A DNA stretch of 20,513 nucleotides, from the IMG/VR virus record IMGVR_UViG_3300025120_000729, positions 1 to 20,513 of that record. One strand, given 5' to 3'. The translations under genes and the position numbers were made by a program. The notes below the pieces were generated by a model. The model made no database searches, was not told the origin of the DNA, and was given only the letters and a program-made list of their open reading frames with translations. Positions 1 to 7,399 of this stretch are shown here, piece after piece; the first letter of the stretch is position 1; every line of letters starts with the position of its first letter. Source of the DNA: a virus.

Positions 1-262
1 TAACGGCTCGCCAAGGTAGGCCATAAGACTCAATGTGGCTGTCCATAAACTTAGGGATTAACTCACCGACAAACTCTTCTAGCAGCGGTGAGCCTGAGTC
101 TAACCGTATTGATGAACTGATGTTACCTGCAAGTTCAGGCTTCATGTCTTCTGGCTCTTCTCTTGCCTCGTTAATCACAGTCCATATGTTTTCCACAACG
201 TCTTCAGGTAGTTGTCCTTCAACAACCCCTATGTTCGGAAAGTTTCTTGGTAGTAAGTCCAT
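1..262 (-). CDS. Partial conserved phage protein, 5' end only, cut by the window edge
   Basis: An open frame starts at an ATG (262-260) and runs without a stop to base 1, giving 87 residues. It begins MDLLPRNFPNIGVVEGQLPE and later contains LAGNISSSIRL. The start lies just after the tail-fibre stop (267-265), and AAGG about six bases upstream is a plausible SD, so it looks like the next gene of the same operon. The N-terminal pattern (NFPxIGVVEGQL, then AGNISSS) resembles, from memory, phage proteins often annotated as 2OG-Fe(II) oxygenases next to tail genes. The iron-binding HxD...H residues would lie beyond the window, so the function cannot be confirmed here. The gene itself is well supported; the oxygenase idea is tentative. 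Confidence 0.75.
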   Translation of the reverse strand, partial: MDLLPRNFPNIGVVEGQLPEDVVENIWTVINEAREEPEDMKPELAGNISSSIRLDSGSPLLEEFVGELIPKFMDSHIESYGLPWRAV

Positions 263-264
263 GC

Positions 265-2706
265 TTAACCTTCTAGTGTTGCTATGCGAGCCAATGCTGC
301 GTCTAATGCTGTTGATAATTCTTGTACTGCTTTAACTAAAGGATACACAAACATACTTTCAGAAACTAATTGTGTTCCATCTCCTTCATCAGAAGACCAA
401 CCAGTAAAAGTGCTTACCCCTGCTGTATCAAGGGCTGATTTAACTTCTTGTGCAATAATACCGTGATGTGTGCCTGTAGCTTTCTCAAATCTTGCATCTG
501 ATTTTAATTCTTCTGGCACATCTGCTTGTCTTTTCCACGTAAAAGTAACAGGTCTTAAATCTTTAATAAAAGACAAACCTAAAGTATCATTTTGTATGTT
601 TTCTTTTAGTCTTTCATCAGAACTATGCGCCCAAGTAGCATTACTGGTAAATGTGTTAGATATAAAGTTACCACCACTACCTATTCTTACTGAGTTATCT
701 GTTGGGTTTTCAACACCAAAACCAAGAACTAATCTTGATTGGGCATTTTGATGGTCAGTATCAGAATCAGCACCAATTATAACATTATAGTCTCCTGCTT
801 CAATTACTGTACCAGCTTCTTTACCCATTAAAGTGTTGTGTTCGCCTGAAGAGACATTTGTACCTGCACTTAATCCAACAACAGTATTACTAGCTCCTGT
901 AATAGCTTTACCTGCTCTACATCCTACAGCTACGTTACTACTACCGCAGTTAGCTGACAGTGCTTCAAAGCCTACAGCTACGTTATTTGTTCCATCATCA
1001 GTACCATCACCTGCAAGACCACCCACGAATGTGTTTTGTACGCCTGTGGTTACTGAGTATCCTGCGTTAAAACCTACTCCTACGTTGTAGTTATCTGTAG
1101 CTGTTGTGAAGTTTTGTGTGTATAAAGACCTTCTTCCGATAGCAACTGACCGACTACCTAAAGTATCAGTATGTAAAGCATCTTGACCTACTGCTGTGTT
1201 ATAATCAGCATCTGTTAGTTCATCACCAGCTAACGCACCAATAAGGGTGTTCTGTTCGCCTGTTGTGACTTGCTCCCCTGCCTGAAAACCAACAGCAACA
1301 TTATGTGCATCTGCCCCTGCGTTTTGAGTTGCTAATGCTTGAACCCCAATAGCTGTGTTTTTACCATGTTCATCTTCACTAGCAAGTGCAGCATATCCAA
1401 TACCAACATTATTTGCACCAGTAGTGACCGCAACACCTGCGGAACTTCCAAGAAACGAGTTTTGATCCCCAGTAGTAATAGCAGTACCAGCCTCATCGCC
1501 CACAGCTACGTTGTAGTTGCCACCAGACTGTATTGAGTTACCTGCGTTTACACCTGCACGAAAGTTAGATGTACCTGCTGTTGATGAAATTAAATCACCA
1601 CTGTAAGTTATTGAACTATTAAACGTAGCCGCCCCCGCCGCAGACATATCAAGGGTAAGGGCAGTTATTGCTGAACCACCATCGTTACCTTTAAACCGAA
1701 TATCAGCATCTGATACTGCACTATAAAACGAAGGGCCACTACTCACACTACCAATTTCTAGTATTGATGTACCGTCATCCTTAAATCTCCAATTTGCTGC
1801 ATTAGAATCTAGGATAATATCGCCCTCGGCATCAATAGTTATATCTGATGGAATAGTCATAAGTAATGTTTGGAGAGAACCTGCTTGAATATACGCCTGT
1901 GCCTGACTTGAACCAAACTCTAATCCATAGCCAGTGCTTTGATGAAACTCTGCAATTTTACCAGAAGCGTCTGATCTTCTTACATCTAAAGTTGCTGTTG
2001 GTGCGGTAGAGCCATTGCCGATACCAAGCTGTGCTGCACCACCAAGAATTAAATCATCACCACTTTGATCCCAAAGCATAAATGCTGAAGCAGTGTCACC
2101 AAAGAATTTAACATCGTAACCAGTGCCATCGACACCAACGGTTACCGTGTTATCAATTTGCACAGCACCGTCGATGTCCACAACATCTAGATTTGCTGTG
2201 CCATCTACGTCTATGTCTCCACCAATGGTCACATCATCCGTAACCGTCAGATCGTCATCAACCAATAAATCAACCACGTTTAATGTGGCAAAAGCATCAA
2301 CAATCGCGGCACCCGAACCCGCTCCGTTAGAATATACAGCTTTTGTCTGACCCGCTGGAATTGTAACATTTGCGCCAGAACCTTGAGAAATAATAATGTT
2401 TTGCGAACCGCTAGTGCCGTTTTCAATAAACCAAAGCTTGCTAACCGTGTTTGGACCCAAGGTAATAGTACAGGCACTGTCTAGCGCACCCGTGTATTTT
2501 AAAAACAACGCACGACCCGGATCAGTAGCACCGTCCGCAATAGTCGTAGCATGAGTGTCCGCGTTTGTCGTAATTCCCTCTGTGCCAAAAGCAAAAGCTT
2601 CCGCAATTAATTCTAAGTTGGTGTTAGTCGTATCGCCCCAAGAGCCCGACTGTTCGCCAGACCCTATTTCTTCAAGTCGAAGATCGTTTGTATATACACT
2701 TGCCAT
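265..2706 (-). CDS. Tail fibre/spike with S74 intramolecular chaperone
   Basis: An 813-residue receptor-binding-type fibre. Residues 1-140 probably form the virion-attachment and shaft start (EIGSGEQSGSWGDTTNTNLELI). Residues 145-390 are a beta-rich shaft with D/V/T-rich short repeats. Residues 397-648 hold repeats of the type NVAVGxxAG, NTFVGGLAG and NVGIGYAAL, like the left-handed beta-roll of trimeric adhesin heads. Residues 695-813 match the peptidase S74 intramolecular chaperone of endosialidases and T5/phi29-type fibres: it starts SSDERLKENI and contains LRPVTFTW, HHGIIAQE and YPLVKAVQEL, ending in a coiled coil. In that family a Ser-Lys dyad (here S696 and K701 of SDERLK) cleaves the chaperone off after trimerisation. 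The ATG has AGGA at about seven bases. The gene follows the repeat protein by 9 bases. Very likely the host-binding fibre; the receptor is unknown. Confidence 0.92.
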   Translation of the reverse strand: MASVYTNDLRLEEIGSGEQSGSWGDTTNTNLELIAEAFAFGTEGITTNADTHATTIADGATDPGRALFLKYTGALDSACTITLGPNTVSKLWFIENGTSGSQNIIISQGSGANVTIPAGQTKAVYSNGAGSGAAIVDAFATLNVVDLLVDDDLTVTDDVTIGGDIDVDGTANLDVVDIDGAVQIDNTVTVGVDGTGYDVKFFGDTASAFMLWDQSGDDLILGGAAQLGIGNGSTAPTATLDVRRSDASGKIAEFHQSTGYGLEFGSSQAQAYIQAGSLQTLLMTIPSDITIDAEGDIILDSNAANWRFKDDGTSILEIGSVSSGPSFYSAVSDADIRFKGNDGGSAITALTLDMSAAGAATFNSSITYSGDLISSTAGTSNFRAGVNAGNSIQSGGNYNVAVGDEAGTAITTGDQNSFLGSSAGVAVTTGANNVGIGYAALASEDEHGKNTAIGVQALATQNAGADAHNVAVGFQAGEQVTTGEQNTLIGALAGDELTDADYNTAVGQDALHTDTLGSRSVAIGRRSLYTQNFTTATDNYNVGVGFNAGYSVTTGVQNTFVGGLAGDGTDDGTNNVAVGFEALSANCGSSNVAVGCRAGKAITGASNTVVGLSAGTNVSSGEHNTLMGKEAGTVIEAGDYNVIIGADSDTDHQNAQSRLVLGFGVENPTDNSVRIGSGGNFISNTFTSNATWAHSSDERLKENIQNDTLGLSFIKDLRPVTFTWKRQADVPEELKSDARFEKATGTHHGIIAQEVKSALDTAGVSTFTGWSSDEGDGTQLVSESMFVYPLVKAVQELSTALDAALARIATLEG
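765..1530 (-). repeat. Degenerate NxxVGxxAG repeats inside the tail fibre
   Basis: This part of the fibre gene encodes residues about 393-648: imperfect repeats of about 14-28 residues built on NTx[VI]G and xAG/xAL steps. The DNA copies are diverged, so this is a protein-level repeat rather than a recent tandem duplication. Adhesin-head beta-rolls are known for this pattern. Confidence 0.8.
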
Positions 2707-2715
2707 GTTATTATC

Positions 2716-3594
2716 CTATGCTGCAACGCCATGCTCAATTTCAACCCAATTGGGCGTTTGAGACGCCGTGATGTTTGTAAAGTTAGAAGTTTGAGAAACC
2801 GTAATGTTTGTAAAGTTGGAAGTCTGAGAAACCCCAATGTTTGTAAAGTTGGAAGTCTGAGAAACCCCGATGTTTGTAAAGTTGGAAATCTGAGACGGCT
2901 CAATATTTCCCCAAATTCCTCTTAAAAACCCCATTTCGCTTGTCATGCTAAAGCCCGTAACTTCTACAACGGCTTTACCAACAACAGTCGTTGTGCCTAT
3001 TGCAGAGGTCATTTGGGATTCAGTGTTCGTTGTAAAAAAACTGCCTAATGCTGACGTGCCAGAAACGCCCGTAACAGATACGTTGGCATCGCCCGTAACA
3101 GTTGTCGCGCCTATTGCAGAGGTCATTTGAGACGCAGTATTCGTTGTAAAAAAACTGCCTAATGCTGACGTGCCAGAAACGCCCGTAACAGATACGTTGG
3201 CAAGTCCAACCACCGTGACTGACCCAACTGATCCGGTGCCCGCAACACCTGTAACAGATACGTTGGCATCGCCCGTAACAGATACGGTGTCGTTGTTAAC
3301 AGCCGCAGTCCCCGCAACGCCCGTAACAGACACATTAGCATCGCCCGTAACAGTCGTTGCGCCTATCGTCGAGGTTATTTGAGGCGCAGTGTTCGTTGTA
3401 AAAAAGCTGCCTAACGAAGACGTGCCCGAAAGACCCGTAACAGACACATTAGCATCGCCCGATGTTGCTACAGTAGTGCTGTTAACAACCGCCGTCGCAG
3501 TAACAGGATAGGCAACATTGGTGTTCCAAGTGCCCGTATTCCACCCTTGTATGGAGCTATTCCACCCCTGAAAGGCTGCGACCGAATCGGCCAT
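2716..3594 (-). CDS. Repeat-rich putative tail/virion protein
   Basis: A 292-residue protein made almost wholly of repeats. The N-terminus carries a Trp pattern (FQGWNSSIQGWNTGTWN), which in marine phages precedes VTG-type repeats (from memory). Residues 47-215 hold at least five copies of GDANVSVTGVSGT or variants. Two consecutive 38-residue units (from residues 136 and 174) are nearly identical, including GSFFTTNT and QMTSAIG. Residues 234-283 hold an 11-residue repeat, SQTSNFTNIGV, in four copies plus a partial one. Low charge and high Thr/Ser/Val suggest a beta-solenoid. The start ATG shares a base with the upstream stop (TAATG), so translation is probably coupled. It sits just before the tail fibre. 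A minor tail or fibre-associated role is inferred from position and composition; no enzyme motif is visible. Confidence 0.75.
   Translation of the reverse strand: MADSVAAFQGWNSSIQGWNTGTWNTNVAYPVTATAVVNSTTVATSGDANVSVTGLSGTSSLGSFFTTNTAPQITSTIGATTVTGDANVSVTGVAGTAAVNNDTVSVTGDANVSVTGVAGTGSVGSVTVVGLANVSVTGVSGTSALGSFFTTNTASQMTSAIGATTVTGDANVSVTGVSGTSALGSFFTTNTESQMTSAIGTTTVVGKAVVEVTGFSMTSEMGFLRGIWGNIEPSQISNFTNIGVSQTSNFTNIGVSQTSNFTNITVSQTSNFTNITASQTPNWVEIEHGVAA
2746..2895 (-). repeat. 33-bp tandem repeat encoding SQTSNFTNI(G/T)V
   Basis: Four full copies and one partial copy of a 33-bp unit, nearly identical in DNA, encode residues 234-283 of the repeat protein. The unit length is a multiple of three, so gain or loss of a copy would keep the reading frame. 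Confidence 0.9.
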
Positions 3595-4028
3595 TAGGCT
3601 ATCCGGATAATCGCGTTAGAAGCATCCGCTGTCGGAAACACAATCGTAAAGTCCCCCGAACTTGCCGCCTTGTCCGCGCCAAAATCTAATACACACACGG
3701 TCGGATCACCCGAAGCCGCGTCGTTAAAAATCAACGCACCTCGAACCGACGAAATGGTTACAGTGCTAAACACTTCATCCGCAAAGTCCGTAAACGCGGT
3801 AGTGCTGCTTGAGGTGGGCGTTACGCTGGTTAAAGCTTGACCCTTGGCCGAGTAATTCGTGCCGCTTATCTCGTTGCTAGACGTATACGCCGTTGTAGCC
3901 GCTGTAAAACTAGCGCTGTTCGTATATAACGCTACATTAAATACATTGCTTGCCGCCGTAAAGTTATGCACTCCCTTCATTAGTTCGACTTTGAACGAAG
4001 TACACAGAAAGTTGCCACTAAAAGCCAT
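3594..4028 (-). CDS. Conserved small phage virion-type protein
   Basis: A 144-residue protein, Thr/Ala/Ser-rich and beta-rich by appearance. It starts MAFSGNFLCTSFKVELMKG and has ALYTNSASF, a GTNYSAKGQAL segment, RGALIFNDA and a C-terminus DFTIVFPTADASNAIIRIA. No signal peptide or membrane segment. The overall pattern is one I recall from tail-region proteins of uncultured marine phages, with unknown function. The ATG follows the upstream stop with no gap, and its own stop overlaps the next ATG by one base, so it sits inside a coupled string of tail genes. A minor structural role is inferred from context. Confidence 0.7.
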   Translation of the reverse strand: MAFSGNFLCTSFKVELMKGVHNFTAASNVFNVALYTNSASFTAATTAYTSSNEISGTNYSAKGQALTSVTPTSSSTTAFTDFADEVFSTVTISSVRGALIFNDAASGDPTVCVLDFGADKAASSGDFTIVFPTADASNAIIRIA

Positions 4029-4328
4029 TTACATTTTCCTTATATATTCGGCCAACTTTGGCTGACCCGCATCCTTTACTGCATTATATACCGTAGTTCT
4101 ATCACTCTGAATAGCCTGTCTCATGTAGATGGCTATGATCTTCTCCATCTCACTCCGGTATGCACGGGCCTGATCCCGTATAGCAGGGTGCGCGTTGTCA
4201 GAAACACCTATTATTTTGTTTACGCAACGCTGCGCAGTTTCTTCCGGCGTAAACCCACGGTTGTCCGTAGTTTCAACACCGACTTTAAAATCGTTGGACA
4301 TAGAAACGCCAAAAGACATGTTACTCAT
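4029..4328 (-). CDS. Conserved hypothetical protein of the tail region
   Basis: A 99-residue, charged and probably mainly helical protein. It contains FGVSMSNDFKVGVETTDNRG, FTPEETAQRCVNKIIGVSDNAHP and an Arg/Lys-rich helix ending LAEYIRKM. No membrane segment or catalytic motif is visible. Its ATG overlaps the stop of the adaptor gene (ATGA), implying translational coupling; a second in-frame ATG lies nine bases downstream (residue 4). It may be a small assembly factor or virion component, but nothing in the sequence decides. Confidence 0.65.
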   Translation of the reverse strand: MSNMSFGVSMSNDFKVGVETTDNRGFTPEETAQRCVNKIIGVSDNAHPAIRDQARAYRSEMEKIIAIYMRQAIQSDRTTVYNAVKDAGQPKLAEYIRKM

Positions 4329-5182
4329 TGTTTCGGCCTCACAACAGGACCCGTTCGATATTCGTCGGTAACTTCTTTGGATTCACCCAAAGATTTAAGC
4401 CCAACCATCGCTTCGGAAAAACGCTTTTCATACAGCGCTTCCATATCCTGTTCCCCTTTCATAAAAATGTACGCTTCCATTAATGCGCCATATAACATTG
4501 CAATTTCAGCGTTTTTCCCAAACCACGTCACAGTAGTGTCCGCACCAATCGCTGTAATTTCTGCCGTAGCACCCGTAACATCTCCGGTGATTGTTTCACC
4601 TACTACAAAATCACCACTGGGTATTACAACTAACAACGACGTAGAACTATTCACCGAGCTTACGCCCCCAGATTCACCGCTAGTGCTTCCCGTAACCGTA
4701 TCTGACGTTGTAAACGTGCCCGAAGAAGCTGTGGTTGTTAAGGTAAACGTGCTTTGAGTTATGCTTGTAGGACGATAAAAATAATGCAACTCAACATCAA
4801 AGCTGCTACTGGGTGTAGGTGCTATAATGAAGTTTTGTTGATCGTATTGCGCGTAATAACGGGGGTTTCCGGTCGTAGTGGCTCTTGGCGTAAAAGTTTG
4901 CACAAAATCCGCATCTTTAAAATCTAAAAAAACATGGTCGTTGTCCGAGGTTATATAAGACAACGAAAAAGGTGCTAAAAAATCATCAGGCACATTTAAA
5001 TATTTGTTGCTACCCGTTAAACCCCCACTAGCGTTTTTTTGAAACAAATTTAATTGAACGTTTTTTAAAATGCGTTCTTCCGTGTTTCTTATAAAAATGG
5101 GCAAGTTTTTAACAAACGTCGTTTCATCATTGTCCGTATAGTCTTTTATCGCTTGCTTTAACGTAGTGTAAGTGTAGCTCAT
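4325..5182 (-). CDS. Head-tail adaptor, phage SU10 adaptor type, with inserted beta-rich domain
   Basis: A 285-residue protein. The opening YTYTTLKQAIKDYTDNDETTFVKNL, then FIRNTEERI, YLNVPDDFLAPFSL, FTPRATTTGNPRYYAQYD and ELHYFYRPTSI match my memory of the SU10-like adaptor family of marine podoviruses, which joins the portal to the short tail. The C-terminal helical part (MLYGALMEAYIFMKGEQ and YEKRFSEAM, ending EYRTGPVVRPK) fits the same family. Between them, residues about 144-216 form an extra Thr/Ser/Gly-rich stretch with two similar halves (TFTTSDTVTGSTSGESG and DFVVGETITGDVTGATAE) that I believe most relatives lack. Start and stop overlap neighbours as ATGA on both sides. The adaptor call is fairly secure; the insert's role is unknown. 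Confidence 0.75.
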   Translation of the reverse strand: MSYTYTTLKQAIKDYTDNDETTFVKNLPIFIRNTEERILKNVQLNLFQKNASGGLTGSNKYLNVPDDFLAPFSLSYITSDNDHVFLDFKDADFVQTFTPRATTTGNPRYYAQYDQQNFIIAPTPSSSFDVELHYFYRPTSITQSTFTLTTTASSGTFTTSDTVTGSTSGESGGVSSVNSSTSLLVVIPSGDFVVGETITGDVTGATAEITAIGADTTVTWFGKNAEIAMLYGALMEAYIFMKGEQDMEALYEKRFSEAMVGLKSLGESKEVTDEYRTGPVVRPKQ

Positions 5183-5505
5183 GTTGTTACCGTAACCTCT
5201 CCTACAGAAGCTTGCGCCTTTAAGTTGTTTTCGGTAAGCCCGTAAAAATCCCCGCGATAACCCACTGGATTAAAACCCCATTGAATAGCGTCTATCTCCG
5301 CAGCGTTTTGTGGCGGACGAGCGTCTTTTAAAGCTTGAGGATCAGTAACTGACCTAAACGGGCCTAACTGAGGTTGCTTGGTTTCAAACTCGTCTTTGCC
5401 CACCAACAACCCGTTCCACTCTTTGCGCATGTCTTTGTACCGATACCGAAAACCCGACCGGTCAGATATTGCAAACGCATTTTTCCCTGATGCAAATTTA
5501 CCCAT
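5179..5505 (-). CDS. Conserved hypothetical protein between the two adaptor genes
   Basis: A 108-residue protein opening MGKFASGKNAFAISDRSGFR, followed by YRYKDMRKEWNGLLV and EFETKQPQLGP, with C-terminal NPVGYRGDFYGLTENNLK. No membrane segment. The N-terminal FASGKxAxAISDRSGFRFxYxxMxxEWNG pattern is one I recall in marine podoviruses between head-tail connector genes, with no assigned function. It is coupled at both ends (TAATG upstream, ATGA downstream). A head-completion or connector accessory role is inferred from position only. Confidence 0.7.
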   Translation of the reverse strand: MGKFASGKNAFAISDRSGFRYRYKDMRKEWNGLLVGKDEFETKQPQLGPFRSVTDPQALKDARPPQNAAEIDAIQWGFNPVGYRGDFYGLTENNLKAQASVGEVTVTT

Positions 5506-6173
5506 TATCCCGTCCTGTAGTAGTCGTATTGTGGCGCAATATTAAACGAAGCGCGGTCCCTGTCTTCAGTCATGGCGCGTTCAAACTCTTCCTCATACAT
5601 AGCTTTTAAAAGTTGAACACGCTGTGGGGCCCGCTTTACAGAAATGTAATAAGCTAAACCCGCCGCTAGGCAGGGGTAAAACCGAAAAGGAACATCCATC
5701 GTGTTCACGTATGTATCCGCGTCATCCATACGAGTAAGAGCATTGTAATACACAACATCTGTGCTGTTTTCAGGAGTCGGCCAAATTTTAAGGTTTGGCG
5801 TTACCTGCCTGTCAAGAAAAAATTGATTAGGACGGCCCGTGGTAGACTTGTTGGGAATGTTTAAAAACTCCGCACGACTCATTCTAGACAGAGCGTAATC
5901 CGTGTTGTCCCGACGAACCACTACGGAAAGTATGTCAATAACATCCGCACCCAAAGCGTACTGCCCCGTGTCGGCAACCATCGAAACGGTACGTTGCAAA
6001 ATAGTCCACTGGTTTAACCCACGGTTAGCCCAATCAGCCAACATGAGATTTAACGAACGTTTTGCCGTTTTTAAATCATAGCCCGTTCGAACCTCTAATC
6101 CACAACGCTCAAAGGCTTCTTCAATGTATTCGTCTACATCAAGTTCAAAATCTGCACTGTTAGAAACGGCCAT
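5505..6173 (-). CDS. Head-tail connector/adaptor-like protein (gp4/gp11-like)
   Basis: A 222-residue protein containing YIEEAFERCGLEVRTGYDL, then SLNLMLADWANRGLNQWT, TGQYALGADVIDILSVVVRR, a GRPNQFFLDRQVTPNLKIWP segment and a helical C-terminus (PCLAAGLAYYIS, YEEEFERAMTEDRDRAS). This arrangement, an N-terminal helical bundle, central beta part and C-terminal helices, is the pattern of podoviral adaptors (P22 gp4 and T7 gp11 types). From memory it is very common in marine podoviruses. It would dock under the portal. Its stop overlaps the next ATG (TAATG), and one base separates it from the upstream gene. Confidence 0.72.
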   Translation of the reverse strand: MAVSNSADFELDVDEYIEEAFERCGLEVRTGYDLKTAKRSLNLMLADWANRGLNQWTILQRTVSMVADTGQYALGADVIDILSVVVRRDNTDYALSRMSRAEFLNIPNKSTTGRPNQFFLDRQVTPNLKIWPTPENSTDVVYYNALTRMDDADTYVNTMDVPFRFYPCLAAGLAYYISVKRAPQRVQLLKAMYEEEFERAMTEDRDRASFNIAPQYDYYRTG

Positions 6174-6174
6174 G

Positions 6175-6849
6175 TTAATCCCCGTTATAAATATTGTCGA
6201 ATATTTGGGTTACATCTAACGTGTAGTCTAAATCAGATTTAGAATAATGTACATGCTGAGAAGGCTTGAAGTCAGGGGCCCCCTCCCCCGTCTCAAACCA
6301 AGCCGGATGTGTTACCCGAACACGGTTGTTGGGCAACGCAATTATGCTTCCCGTCCACTTATCCGCATCTAACAAGTACATTACATGCGCCTGCTTATGC
6401 TGAGCAGGATCGTCCGCAACGTCTGTGCCCGTGTAATCCACCGTAAACATGTATTTTGCGGGATAAAAAAGGCCGTCAACTTTTGCCATCCAAGGGCACG
6501 GCGAGGCCCGGTCTAACGTATACACCGCATGAGTGTGTGAAGGGCAGTCCCAAGGTTGGGCGGCATGTACCGGCATTGGTTCAGGCCACTCTTCCAAGGG
6601 TTCGTCAGCAACAAGGGCTGTAATGGGCATACGGGCCCACATAGCGCCGCCATGAATGTTACCTTCTGGTTCGTCGTCTGATTCACAACCCGTAAAGATT
6701 AATTGAAAACTTAAACAACGGTTAGGAATTGTAGTAACCGCAATCGCCATCGCATGTAAAAATTCGCCGTGATAACGGTCATGGTTGACTGTATATTCAC
6801 GACGAACCCAACACTTGAAATGCGGTATGTTGCTTTGTAAAAAAGGCAT
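6175..6849 (-). CDS. Conserved phage protein of unknown function
   Basis: A 224-residue protein. Recognisable pieces are PHFKCWVRREYTVNHDRYHG and GEFLHAMAIAV near the N-terminus, GGAMWARMPI, PWDCPSHTHAVYTLDR, and KYMFTVDYTGTDVADDPAQH followed by KQAHVMYLLD. It is rich in His, Trp, Asp and Cys (C13, C45, C55, C101, C118). That could suit metal binding, but no known motif is clear. It lies between the basic proteins and the connector gene and is coupled to the latter by a 1-base gap. I recall homologous proteins in uncultured marine phages without assigned function. A structural or head-completion role is possible from context. Confidence 0.7.
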   Translation of the reverse strand: MPFLQSNIPHFKCWVRREYTVNHDRYHGEFLHAMAIAVTTIPNRCLSFQLIFTGCESDDEPEGNIHGGAMWARMPITALVADEPLEEWPEPMPVHAAQPWDCPSHTHAVYTLDRASPCPWMAKVDGLFYPAKYMFTVDYTGTDVADDPAQHKQAHVMYLLDADKWTGSIIALPNNRVRVTHPAWFETGEGAPDFKPSQHVHYSKSDLDYTLDVTQIFDNIYNGD

Positions 6850-6853
6850 TCAA

Positions 6854-7204
6854 TTACTTTTTCCTAGCCGCGCCACCGCGTTTCATCTTTGCTGCACCGC
6901 CTTTAGCAAAACCCTTTTTCTTCATCATTGCTCCGCCGTTGCGCATCCTCTTCGCGGCACCGCCTTTAGCATAACCCTTTTTCTTCATCTTCGCTGCGCC
7001 ACCTTTAGCATAACCCTTTTTCTTCATCATTGTTTTGCTTCCTTTTATTTCGCCGCCTGCTTTTTTGGCAGTTTTAGCTGAATCTTTAAAATCTTTGGCC
7101 GTGGGAGCCCCTTTAGACCCCGGAGTTCTCATCTTTTCATTAGAACCTGCCGCAATGCGTTTCTTTTTTGCATTAATGTTAGCATACAAGCCGGGTTTAG
7201 CCAT
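6854..7204 (-). CDS. Very basic Lys/Gly/Ala repeat protein
   Basis: A 116-residue protein. Residues 1-50 are basic (MAKPGLYANINAKKKRIAAG, then EKMRTPGSKGAPTAKDFK). Residues 59-116 carry KKKGYAKGGAAKM-type repeats (three KKKG[YF]AKGGAAK copies plus RMRNGGA and KRGGAA variants). There are almost no acidic residues in the second half. The composition resembles histone H1-like or nucleoid-associated tails and suggests nucleic-acid or DNA-filled-head contact, but that is inference. I recall the N-terminal sequence as frequent in marine podoviruses. Neighbours are a small membrane protein upstream and the conserved 224-residue protein downstream. Confidence 0.75.
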   Translation of the reverse strand: MAKPGLYANINAKKKRIAAGSNEKMRTPGSKGAPTAKDFKDSAKTAKKAGGEIKGSKTMMKKKGYAKGGAAKMKKKGYAKGGAAKRMRNGGAMMKKKGFAKGGAAKMKRGGAARKK

Positions 7205-7213
7205 AAGATGTTC

Positions 7214-7399
7214 CTATTTATGAAAAGCGTACAAATCTGCTATTTTAGTGTTATTTGCTTCTACAATTTCTAAAAGAAGCGAGTAGTCCTTGTGTAGTAA
7301 GGCCACCGTAGTTTTTAACTCAACCAAAGTAGTGCCCACCCAGCCTAATACGGCAAAAATCGCTGTTATAGACAAACCTAAAAAAACATCTGATTTCAT
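7214..7399 (-). CDS. Small single-TM protein with coiled-coil tail
   Basis: A 61-residue protein, MKSDVFLGLSITAIFAVLGW..., with one N-terminal membrane helix (residues about 5-25) followed by an amphipathic helix (LLHKDYSLLLEIVEANNTKI). The start at 7399 is chosen because this ATG overlaps the upstream stop (ATGA), although an in-frame ATG lies 12 bases upstream (7411). The layout recalls small holin- or hemolysin-XhlA-like membrane proteins or spanin fragments. It is away from the main lysis block, so the role is open. Confidence 0.65.
   Translation of the reverse strand: MKSDVFLGLSITAIFAVLGWVGTTLVELKTTVALLHKDYSLLLEIVEANNTKIADLYAFHK

Noticed and set aside
833-1090. Plus-strand open frames opposite the tail-fibre repeats
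   Set aside because: They mirror the repeat composition of the minus-strand fibre and have no independent start signals.
2746-2895. Regular repeats that could suggest a CRISPR array
   Set aside because: Units are contiguous, without spacers, in frame inside a gene, and translate to a regular protein repeat.
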